A DNA stretch of 25,295 nucleotides from an uncultured Pseudomonadota bacterium (lineage in GTDB: Bacteria > Pseudomonadota > Gammaproteobacteria > Burkholderiales > Rhodocyclaceae). The position numbers and the translations under genes were made by a program. Below the pieces are notes generated by a model. It did not search any database. It was not told where the DNA came from and saw only the letters and a program-made list of their open reading frames with translations. Shown piece after piece: positions 16,479 through 23,727 of the stretch (the first letter of the stretch is position 1; every line of letters starts with the position of its first letter). Where the stretch lies: NCBI GenBank assembly GCA_946479855.1, contig CAMLHL010000043.1, positions 1 to 25,295 of the forward strand. The letters are read 5' to 3'.

Positions 16479-17168
16479 ATGTCTGCTGAGCTACTTCTCC
16501 ACCGCGCACCCGATCTGCCCGAATGGCGCAGGAGCGGCTGGTTTTTTGCGCTTGCCGCCATCCTGCATGGCGCCGTGCTGGCCTATCCGCTGCAGCACAT
16601 CCTGCTGGAAGCCGTACCGCTCCCCCCGCTAGCCGTCACCCTGGTCCCGCCGCAACCCGCAATCACGCCGCCACCATTGCAGCCCACAGCCCCGGTCGCT
16701 AGGCCGGAAAAGCAGCCGCCGCGGAGCCGGCAGCCCCTCCAGCGGACACCGCCGATCCTCGCCATGGCGCCCGAGCAGCAAGCGCCGGCCCCCAGCACCC
16801 CGGTGGTTGCGCCCGCGACCATGCCCGATCCGGCACCGCGCCCGGCGGCCGTCGCCACCCCGGCGCCCGCCGCGCCCGCACCGATCGTTGCCGCCCGCTA
16901 CAACGCCGCCTACCTGAACAATCCCAGCCCCAAATACCCACCGATGTCGCGGCGACTGGGTGAGGAAGGCAAGGTGCTGTTGCGCGTTCGCGTCACGGCC
17001 GATGGGGTGGCGGCTGCGGTCGACCTCGAAAAAAGCAGCAATTTCGAACGTCTCGACGAAGCCGCCCGCCAGACCGTTGCCCGCTGGCGCTTCGTGCCGG
17101 CCAAACGGGGCGAGGAAGCGATCGAGGCATCGGTAATCGTGCCCATCATCTTCCGACTGGATAGTTAA
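16479..17168 (+). CDS. tonB: TonB energy transducer
   Basis: 229 residues with TonB architecture: a short cytoplasmic N-terminus, one membrane helix (about 20-43, GWFFALAAILHGAVLAYPLQH), a long Pro/Ala-rich periplasmic spacer (about 48-140) and a C-terminal TonB domain (YLNNPSPKYPPMSRRLGEEGKVLLRVRV, ARWRFVPAKRGEE). It couples the proton gradient to TonB-dependent receptors. exbB and exbD are not in the window, so it must rely on copies elsewhere. As last gene of the receptor/propeller/thioredoxin operon it is probably dedicated to the receptors of this cluster. Confidence 0.93.
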   Translation: MSAELLLHRAPDLPEWRRSGWFFALAAILHGAVLAYPLQHILLEAVPLPPLAVTLVPPQPAITPPPLQPTAPVARPEKQPPRSRQPLQRTPPILAMAPEQQAPAPSTPVVAPATMPDPAPRPAAVATPAPAAPAPIVAARYNAAYLNNPSPKYPPMSRRLGEEGKVLLRVRVTADGVAAAVDLEKSSNFERLDEAARQTVARWRFVPAKRGEEAIEASVIVPIIFRLDS

Positions 17169-17240
17169 CCAATAGCGATTTTGGCCATTTCTTGCGGTTG
17201 ACCGCGGGAGGGCCGCTCCCTTGCCGAATCGACAATTGAC

Positions 17241-17560
17241 GACGGGGACCGAAGTCCCCGCCGGCTATCTTTGGTAACAAGGCTCTAGCAGCCCCGGCTA
17301 ACCGTTTTTAGGCGGCAATAGCGAATTGCTCATCATTGGCAATTATGGATTTGCTTCATTAACGTCGATCGCCTGACGAGTTGCCTGCGCACCTTTGCCC
17401 GCCCTGTCGAGACCAGTACACCCCCAACCAAAAACACTCAGCGGAATGCCCTTGGGTGGAGGTGAGGGGAATCGAACCCCTGTCCAGAACGCCTCCAGAT
17501 TGCCGGAATTACAACCATGCTTTGGATTATGGGGGCGGGGTGGTCGATTTACAAGGGCCG
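17241..17560 (-). ncRNA. ssrA: Circularly permuted two-piece tmRNA (beta-proteobacterial type)
   Basis: Reading the minus strand, the acceptor piece comes first: GGACAGGGGTTCGATTCCCC gives a 5-bp T stem with a 7-nt loop, then CACCTCC and discriminator A at 17457. A spacer of about 29 nt follows (17454-17426). The coding piece then starts GGGGGTG at 17425 (TACTGGTCTCGACAGGG next) and carries the tag frame. GGGGGUG pairs with CACCUCC as a 7-bp acceptor stem with one G.U, joining two pieces that are in reverse gene order. CCA is not fully encoded (ACCC), so a CCA-adding enzyme must complete it. A second possible pairing is GGGCGGG (17404-17398) with CCCGCCC (17539-17533). The outer ends are approximate; a GGGGAC-TTCG-GTCCCC hairpin (17243-17260) marks the 3' side. 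tmRNA with SmpB rescues stalled ribosomes. Confidence 0.92.
17308..17340 (-). other. ssrA: tmRNA tag reading frame (ANDEQFAIAA)
   Basis: On the minus strand, GCC AAT GAT GAG CAA TTC followed by GCT ATT GCC GCC TAA encodes ANDEQFAIAA and a stop. This has the conserved ANDE start and AA end of proteobacterial ssrA degradation tags (E. coli: ANDENYALAA). The resume codon is taken as GCC at 17340-17338. Confidence 0.93.
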
Positions 17561-17574
17561 GACTAAAACTGATT

Positions 17575-18171
17575 TCAGCTTTCCCGTTCGGCGCTGAGCA
17601 GACGCTCACAGTAACGGGCGATTAGATCGACTTCGAGATTGACCCGGCTGCCCGGCTTGAGGTGCCGCAGCGTGGTGTTTTCCAGCGTGTGCGAGATCAG
17701 GTTGATGGTGAAGTCGCAGCCCTTGACTTCGTTGGTCGTCAGGCTGGTGCCATTGACGGTGACCGAGCCCTTGCGCGCGATGTACCGGGCGATTTCCTTG
17801 GGAGCCCGGATTTCGAGCCGGCGGTTGTCGCCGACCGGGTCGAAGCGCAGTACTTCGCCAACCCCGTCAACGTGCCCGGAAACCAGATGACCACCGAGCC
17901 GGTCAGCCAGGCGCAGCGCTTTTTCCATGTTGATCTCGCCCGGCGCATCAAGGCCGACGGTGCAGGACAGGGTTTCCGGCGAGACATCGACCATGAACTG
18001 CCGCTCATCCTTGGCGACGACAGTCAGGCAGACGCCATTGCAGGCGATCGAATCGCCGAGGGCAACATCGTCGAGGCCGAGCGCGCCGGCGTCGACATGC
18101 AGTCGAAAGCCGGCTTCGCGGGGGGTGAGGTGGGTAATGCGGCCGACCGCCGCAACGATTCCAGAAAACAT
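17575..18171 (-). CDS. ribE: Riboflavin synthase, alpha subunit
   Basis: 198 residues, the trimeric cytoplasmic enzyme that dismutates two 6,7-dimethyl-8-ribityllumazines into riboflavin. Start MFSGIV is diagnostic. Two lumazine-binding repeats are visible: LGDSIACNGVCLTVV with FMVDVSPETL in the first, and KGSVTVNGTSLTTNEV with FTINLISHTLENTTL in the second. GHLVSGHVDGVG joins them. The ribosome binding site AGGGG lies 6 nt before ATG. No FMN riboswitch is present in the 91 nt upstream, and no other rib gene is in the window. The tmRNA gene follows on the same strand with little room for a terminator, so tmRNA may be transcribed partly from this unit. Confidence 0.96.
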   Translation of the reverse strand: MFSGIVAAVGRITHLTPREAGFRLHVDAGALGLDDVALGDSIACNGVCLTVVAKDERQFMVDVSPETLSCTVGLDAPGEINMEKALRLADRLGGHLVSGHVDGVGEVLRFDPVGDNRRLEIRAPKEIARYIARKGSVTVNGTSLTTNEVKGCDFTINLISHTLENTTLRHLKPGSRVNLEVDLIARYCERLLSAERES

Positions 18172-18262
18172 GGCTGCCCCTGCAGTGCGGAAAAGCCGGA
18201 CTCTATCATGCCGGGCGAGCAGGGCCGCCTGCCCGGCCCGCTATCCGAAGATACGCCAACAA

Positions 18263-20368
18263 TCAGCGAGGCCCCCGCTCATCCTCCTGACGGCGGCGCG
18301 GTTCGTTCTTTCCACCGCCCTGGGGCGCCGGCGAGTGCGGCACATCCATCCGTGGCGGGGGCATTTCCCGCGGCGACTGAGGCGCCGGCCTGCGGACTTC
18401 CGGCGCCGGGCGCGCTGGCTCCGGTTGGCGCAGGATTTGCGGCGCTACGTCACGCGGCGCCTGACGATGCTCCATGCGCGGAAGTTCACGTGCCGGCTCG
18501 CGGCGGGGCTCGCGCTCTGGCGCCTGAACGGCCGGCCGTGGGCGCTCTTCCCGGCGGGGTACTGGCGGCATCGCCTCAGGCGAACGCGCCGACGACTCGG
18601 CCGGACGGCCGAAGACGTCGCTGCGGGGCTCGACCGGGCGGGCGGGAGCAGGCTCGGGCGCACGCTGGCGAACATCGGGTGCCTGGCGAGGCGGGGGCGG
18701 GGAGAGCGGCGCCCCTTCGCGATGCGATTCGCCGGCCGCTGGCTGACGCTCACCGCGGCGCAAGGGCAGCGGCATGGCATCAGGCTGACGTCCCGCTGCT
18801 TCGGCCGGCGGCCCACCGGCCTCGCTGCGCACTTCGCCCGAGCGGCCACGGCTGTCACTGTCCGGGCGGCGCAGGCCATTCCGTCGTGCATCGGTGTCGC
18901 GGCCATTGCTTCCGTCGGGCAAGGCCGGCCGGGAAGCGGAGCGCTCGGCGTTAGGTGGTATCGTCCCACGCCCCGGCAGCCGGGGTTCCCGGGCATCCGG
19001 CCGGGCGGCCTCGAGATCGCGCGGCGCTTGTCGGCCGCCGACACCGGGGCGCCGGTCGTCATGGGAACGTACGGCGCTCGGCGCCGGTGCCAGCCAGCTG
19101 GCCGCCGGGGCCTGACGAACCAGCGGGGCGCGCGCCAGCTCCGAGCGCTCCGGCCGGCGAACATCACGCGGCGAAATCGACCGCCCTTCACGTACCAGAT
19201 TGGCCGGAACCACGGTCACGGCCCGCGGCGTATCGTGGTATTCGAGCGGGGCATGCCGGCCGGGACGGATTGCACGATCGATCATTGCCACGTCACGGAC
19301 CTGAGCGACATTGATCTGGCGGACATAACGCTGACTGTGGCGATGCCAGGGCACATAGACTTCACGCGGCGCGAGCGGGAACCAGCCGACAGCCGGGGCG
19401 CTGCCGAAGCTGAAGCCGACGCTCCAGCCGGGGTTGCCGATCCAGGCCACCAGCGCCGGGGCATAGACCGGCCGCGGCACGAGGCGTCCGGGCACCCAGG
19501 CCCAACGTCCGCGAATGATCACCCAGCGCCCGTAATGGAAGGGGGCAAAACCCCACGGTGCGAGGTCAATCCAGGTCCAGCCCCAAGGGGCAACCCAGGC
19601 CCAGCGCCCGTAACGGTAGGGTGCCCAGTCGTCGGCCACGGCCCGCGGATACCAGACCGTGCCATAGTCTGGGGCGCTCTGCCAGTCACCGTAGGCATCG
19701 AGATCCTGGTAGCCGGTCATGTGCGGCGAAACGTAGCGCCGCGCCGGGCCGGCCAGGGTGGCGTTCTCACGATTGGCCACCCAGTGGTCGAAGGCATCCT
19801 GTCCCCAGTCGCCATCGAGACTTTCGCGGCCGTCACTCCAGCGACTGGCCTGCTGGCCGGCGGCCACCGGTATGACGCGCTGACCGCCCTCAAAGGTTGC
19901 CCGGCCAGCCTGAACGGTCAGGCTGCTGTGATCGGCAAAGACATCGATGCGGTAGCGTCCTGGCGTCAAAAAACGGATCAAGCCGTCCGGGGTCGACACC
20001 ACCACGTCGTCCACCTGGTCGCGGTCAAGAATGCTGATCGCCAGCCGACCGTCGTTGAGGCGAACATCGACCCGCTGATCGTCGACCACGGGAAACTCGA
20101 CCTGACTGTCGTCGCCCAGCCGGTAAGCCGTCGAACCGATCCAGATCTCCGCCCGGCCGGAGCGCCCGCTCTCCAGGATGGCGCCACTGCTGACCGGCCA
20201 GTTCAGTGTGGCCGGCCCTCCCTGGTCGCTACGGTCAACCCGGAAACTGACCTCGTTTTCCAGATAGGCGAGGCGCCCGACACGGGCCGGCGGATCGTTC
20301 TGTGCCATCGCCGGCAGCGCGGCGAACAGGAGCACCGCGACGAACATTCGTTGCATGGATTGGAACAT
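18263..20368 (-). CDS. FecR-like/DUF6600 secreted protein with long Pro/Arg-rich tail
   Basis: 701 residues from ATG 20368, chosen because GGGAG lies 6 nt upstream and it starts directly at the signal peptide (ends about AMA22). Residues 30-190 resemble a FecR/anti-sigma-type beta domain (GRLAYLENEVSFRV, GSTAYRLGDDSQVEF, VVVSTPDGLIRFLTPGRYRIDV). Residues 215-345 form the DUF6600 region, very rich in Trp and Tyr: YGTVWYPRAV, WAPYRYGRWAWVAPWGWTW, FAPFHYGRWV. From about 370 to the end the chain is low-complexity, dominated by Pro, Arg, Ala and Glu, and probably disordered. It should be periplasmic or outer-membrane associated; the function is unknown. Its GC-rich tail leaves long open frames on the opposite strand that are not genes. 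Confidence 0.85.
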   Translation of the reverse strand: MFQSMQRMFVAVLLFAALPAMAQNDPPARVGRLAYLENEVSFRVDRSDQGGPATLNWPVSSGAILESGRSGRAEIWIGSTAYRLGDDSQVEFPVVDDQRVDVRLNDGRLAISILDRDQVDDVVVSTPDGLIRFLTPGRYRIDVFADHSSLTVQAGRATFEGGQRVIPVAAGQQASRWSDGRESLDGDWGQDAFDHWVANRENATLAGPARRYVSPHMTGYQDLDAYGDWQSAPDYGTVWYPRAVADDWAPYRYGRWAWVAPWGWTWIDLAPWGFAPFHYGRWVIIRGRWAWVPGRLVPRPVYAPALVAWIGNPGWSVGFSFGSAPAVGWFPLAPREVYVPWHRHSQRYVRQINVAQVRDVAMIDRAIRPGRHAPLEYHDTPRAVTVVPANLVREGRSISPRDVRRPERSELARAPLVRQAPAASWLAPAPSAVRSHDDRRPGVGGRQAPRDLEAARPDAREPRLPGRGTIPPNAERSASRPALPDGSNGRDTDARRNGLRRPDSDSRGRSGEVRSEAGGPPAEAAGRQPDAMPLPLRRGERQPAAGESHREGAPLSPPPPRQAPDVRQRAPEPAPARPVEPRSDVFGRPAESSARSPEAMPPVPRREERPRPAVQAPEREPRREPARELPRMEHRQAPRDVAPQILRQPEPARPAPEVRRPAPQSPREMPPPRMDVPHSPAPQGGGKNEPRRRQEDERGPR

Positions 20369-20497
20369 TCCGAACTCCCAAGATAAAGCGTGGCCGCACA
20401 AATTCAGCGAACCCACAAGCAATCAACGCATGATCGCGCAAACGGATGCCTCGATGCACCCGGCAATTGGTTGCAAAATGTTGCTGGCAGCCGCCCC

Positions 20498-22210
20498 TCA
20501 GGTCTTGTCGATCGCAATCCCGTACTTTTTCGCGACGGTCACATACAGTTCGCGAGCCGAGGCCACCTTGGCGCTCTTGCGGTCCTTGCGCTGGGCGCGC
20601 TGCAGGTAATCCAGCGCTCGCGTCGCCAGTGCGTCGTCCCAGCCATTTCTGTCCATCAACGTGTAGATGGCCTTGGCGGCATTGACCAGAAACTGCAGAT
20701 TCGGCACCTGCTCGGCAGCCTGGATCAGCAGCTCGACAGCCGCTTCCAGATTGCCGCTGCGCGCCGCCATGACGCCCTTGTTGTTGAGTTCGATGATTTC
20801 CTTGCCGACCTGGTCAAGCAAGGCCTTGCCGGCATCCGGCTGACCGGTCTTGCTGAAGACGCTGGTGATCTGGTCGATAAGATGCGTATCTTCATGATTC
20901 TCCGCCGCCACCTGGCGCATGATCTGACCAGCCGCGTCGTCCTTGCCAGCGGCGTAACAGGCATGCGCCAGATCGACGGCCAGCCGCTGCGAGATGTGAC
21001 GACCTTTCTCGGCGGCCTCGGTGGCGATGGCTTTTTGTAGCGTTAGTGCCTGGTCGACCAGCCCCTTGGCTTTCTCGTCCGCCCCTTCGGCGTGCAGACA
21101 CAGGCTTTCGGTAACCAGCGCCGCCAGTTCGGCCTGCTTGTCGCCCCGCAGTTCCCGCTTCATCTCGGCGGCGATTTTGCGCGAGGCAGCGACATCGCCC
21201 CGCTCGACCAGCACCCGCGACAGGTTGGCAAAATCGTCGGCGGTCCGCAAACTCGACCCCCGGCTGCGCTCGATGACCTTGCCGTAGGCTTTTTCGGCCG
21301 CCAGCAAATCCTTGTTGCGGGCCGCAACATCGCCGACCAGGCGCTGCCGGAAGGTGTTGTGCGGCGAAGCATCGGCAGCCCGCTGCAGGGATTGCTGAGC
21401 CTCCTGCAAGCGCCCCTGCGCTTCATGGACCGAGGCCAGGAAGTCGTAAGCGGACAGGAATTCCGGCGCCTCGTCGGTCACCTGCTCGGCCAGATGTTCG
21501 GCCTCGTCGAGCGCCCCGCGGTCGCGCAGGGCCATGGCCAGCCCCATCTTGGCCCAAGGCACGACACGTCCTTCGAGGACGCGCCGGAAAACCTCCTCGG
21601 CTTCACGCGTCCGCCCCAGCTGGTGCAGCAACTCGCCCTTGAAGCGCAAGGCGTCGTACATATAGGCCGGCTGCTGCTGGATGACGCGGTCGCAGGCAGC
21701 GATCGCTTCCTGCAGGGCGCCGCGCTCGATCTGTTCGTAAATCCGGTTGAGAACGTGTTTCTTGTAGATCGCCCGGACCAGCCGGCCCTGCAGCTGTTCG
21801 GCGGTGAACGGCTTGATCAGGTAATCATCGGGCGCCAGTTCGGCCAGGGCAACGACGTTGGTGTAACTGCGCTCGCTGGTGATGATCATGTACACCGTCG
21901 ACAACGGAATCAGCTGGGCATGGCGCAGTTCTTCAAGCAATTGCTGGCCGTCGCGGCCGTCGTCGAGGACGAAATCGGACAGGATGATGTCGAAACGATT
22001 GCCCTTGACCTGACGGATCACCTCGGCCGAATTGCCGGCACCATGCACCATCGTCACTCCCAGCGCCCCCAGCATCAGGCGCAACGCATCGCGCGCCGGC
22101 GCGTGGCGATCAACGATCAGAACTCTTTTTTTGGTCAGCGCCTGCTGCAAAATCAGCAGCATCTCCTCATTGTCGAGCGCGCCGACCGCCTTGGCTTGAC
22201 TTGTGCTCAT
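20498..22210 (-). CDS. Response regulator with REC domain and TPR array
   Basis: 570 residues from ATG 22210 (MSTSQAKAVGALDNEEML). The CheY-like receiver domain covers about 28-148: VLIVD34, phospho-acceptor Asp79 in FDIILSDFVLDDG, T111-S112 and Lys133 in LIKPF. The rest is a helical TPR superhelix of about ten repeats (ALRFKGELLHQLGRTREAEE, SAYDFLASVHEAQGRLQEAQ). It has no DNA-binding or enzymatic output domain, so phosphorylation probably alters protein-protein contacts. The same design occurs in PilG/PilH-like and flagellar or c-di-GMP signalling partners. It is divergent from the HD-GYP and EAL genes, suggesting a shared pathway. Confidence 0.9.
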   Translation of the reverse strand: MSTSQAKAVGALDNEEMLLILQQALTKKRVLIVDRHAPARDALRLMLGALGVTMVHGAGNSAEVIRQVKGNRFDIILSDFVLDDGRDGQQLLEELRHAQLIPLSTVYMIITSERSYTNVVALAELAPDDYLIKPFTAEQLQGRLVRAIYKKHVLNRIYEQIERGALQEAIAACDRVIQQQPAYMYDALRFKGELLHQLGRTREAEEVFRRVLEGRVVPWAKMGLAMALRDRGALDEAEHLAEQVTDEAPEFLSAYDFLASVHEAQGRLQEAQQSLQRAADASPHNTFRQRLVGDVAARNKDLLAAEKAYGKVIERSRGSSLRTADDFANLSRVLVERGDVAASRKIAAEMKRELRGDKQAELAALVTESLCLHAEGADEKAKGLVDQALTLQKAIATEAAEKGRHISQRLAVDLAHACYAAGKDDAAGQIMRQVAAENHEDTHLIDQITSVFSKTGQPDAGKALLDQVGKEIIELNNKGVMAARSGNLEAAVELLIQAAEQVPNLQFLVNAAKAIYTLMDRNGWDDALATRALDYLQRAQRKDRKSAKVASARELYVTVAKKYGIAIDKT

Positions 22211-22276
22211 CAACCCCAACTTACTGCACTTCGCCGGGCAGGGCAACCAAGCGGCAAAAACCGGCCCGGCCAAAGC

Positions 22277-22318
22277 CCCCAGCGCCACTGCAGCAGCACG
22301 GCCGGCAAGGCGCTGGGG
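22277..22318. repeat. Inverted repeat between the divergent REC-TPR and HD-GYP genes
   Basis: CCCCAGCGCC (22277-22286) and GGCGCTGGGG (22309-22318) are perfect 10-bp inverted arms separated by 22 nt. They lie in the 196-nt divergent intergenic region. It could be a looped operator or a hairpin in the 5' leader of the REC-TPR mRNA; no T tract follows on either strand. Confidence 0.5.
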
Positions 22319-22406
22319 CCGAAACAGTCATGACTTTTGCAAATCACCTGTAGCGTGCCGCCTGGCGTGCTATTGTTGCCTACTGGCACCCATTGCAACA
22401 GTCTGT

Positions 22407-23726
22407 ATGCCACACAACATCACCGTTCCTACCGTAGACCTCCAGGTCGGCATGTTCGTCAGCGACCTTGATCGCCCCTGGATCGAAACGCCTTTTCTCA
22501 TGCAAGGGCTGCTGCTCGAGAATGAGGCTCAGATCGCGACGCTGCAACAATATTGCCGTCAGGTGACGGTCGACCGCAGTCGGTCGACCGGCGAGGCCTA
22601 CGCGCCGCGTGGCAATGGCCAGGAGACGCCACGCCAGCCGGGCAAGCTGCCCGTTTTCCGGCAAGTCACCGATGCCCGGCCCAACGATTTTTCGGCAATC
22701 TGTCGCCACCTCCGTTTCGAGCCCACCCTGCGGCGCTACCGCTTGTCGCCCGACCTCAACCCGGTAGACCAGCAGAGCCGCCTGGAAGCCGAACTGCTCT
22801 ATTCGGCCCCGATCGTCGATGACGTCAAACGCACGCTGAGATCGATCCGCGACGCCATTGCCAGTGCCGAAACCGTATCGCTCAACCAGATTGGCATGCA
22901 GGTCGCGGAAATGGCGCGCAGCGTCGAACGCAATCCGGAAGCCATGATCTGGCTGGCCCGCCTGCGCTCCACCGACCAGTATTCCTACGACCATGCGCTC
23001 GATGTTTCGGTGCACCTGATGGTTTTCGCCCGCTTTCTCGGGCTTTCCGCCAAGGTCATCGAGGAACTTGGCGTCGCCGGGTTGATGCAGGACATCGGCA
23101 AGACCGACATTCCGGCTGAAATCCTCAACAAGCCAGGCAACCTGACCGATCAAGAATACAAGCTGATCCAGTCACATGTCGCCAGTTCGCTCGAAATGCT
23201 GGTCGGCCAGGAGGTATTTCCCAACCACGTTCTCGAGATCGTCGCCAGTCATCACGAACGTGCCGATGGCAGCGGCTATCCCCGCCGCCTGAAAGGTGAG
23301 CGCATCTCCTTTCACGGCGAGCTGGCCGGTCTGGTCGATACCTATTGTGCGATGACGCGCGACCGCGCCTACGGGACGGCCATTTCATCGCAAAAGGCGC
23401 TCGAATCACTGATCCGGATGCGCGGCACCAAATTTCGCGAACCCATCGTCGACCAGTTCATCCAGTGCATTGGCCTGTACCCGATCGGCAGCCTGGTCGA
23501 ACTCAATACCGGGGAAGTCGGCGTCGTCATCCAGCAAAATCAGGTGCGCCGCCTGAAACCGCGCCTGATGATCCTCCTCGGCCCGGACAAGAGCATCGAG
23601 CGCAATCCAATCACGCTCGACCTGATGATGGCCCCGCCGACACCCACCGGCGAGCCCTACCGGATATTGCATGCGCTGCCGACCAATGCCTACGGGATCA
23701 ATCCCGACGAGTTCTATCTGACCTGA
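22407..23726 (+). CDS. DUF3391/HD-GYP domain protein, probable c-di-GMP phosphodiesterase with altered HD motif
   Basis: 439 residues. The N-terminal DUF3391-like domain (residues 1-120, VPTVDLQVGMFVSDLDRPWIETPF) precedes an HD-GYP domain (about 180-370). Visible metal and substrate motifs are His196 (YDHALDV), Q228-D229-I-G-K (normally HDIGK), His257, H282-H283-E284 and D287-G-S-G-Y-P, and Asp311 (VDTYCAMT). HD-GYP enzymes hydrolyse c-di-GMP to pGpG/GMP. Replacing the HD His with Gln should weaken or change metal binding, so activity is uncertain. Start ATG 22407 has no clear ribosome binding site but begins the conserved domain. The EAL gene starts 1 nt after the stop codon, so the two are translated together. 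Confidence 0.9.
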   Translation: MPHNITVPTVDLQVGMFVSDLDRPWIETPFLMQGLLLENEAQIATLQQYCRQVTVDRSRSTGEAYAPRGNGQETPRQPGKLPVFRQVTDARPNDFSAICRHLRFEPTLRRYRLSPDLNPVDQQSRLEAELLYSAPIVDDVKRTLRSIRDAIASAETVSLNQIGMQVAEMARSVERNPEAMIWLARLRSTDQYSYDHALDVSVHLMVFARFLGLSAKVIEELGVAGLMQDIGKTDIPAEILNKPGNLTDQEYKLIQSHVASSLEMLVGQEVFPNHVLEIVASHHERADGSGYPRRLKGERISFHGELAGLVDTYCAMTRDRAYGTAISSQKALESLIRMRGTKFREPIVDQFIQCIGLYPIGSLVELNTGEVGVVIQQNQVRRLKPRLMILLGPDKSIERNPITLDLMMAPPTPTGEPYRILHALPTNAYGINPDEFYLT

Positions 23727-23727
23727 A

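Noticed and set aside
17456..17490. tRNA-like T arm that looks like the 3' end of a tRNA
   Set aside because: No anticodon or D arm fits; the tag frame and the GGGGGTG partner strand downstream show it is the acceptor piece of a permuted tmRNA.
18172..18262. FMN riboswitch upstream of riboflavin synthase
   Set aside because: The 91-nt gap has none of the conserved RFN-element sequence blocks and is too short to hold one.
17927..20386. An 819-codon open frame on the plus strand
   Set aside because: It is antisense to riboflavin synthase and the DUF6600 protein, both clear genes, and its translation is Arg/Pro/Ala low-complexity without motifs.
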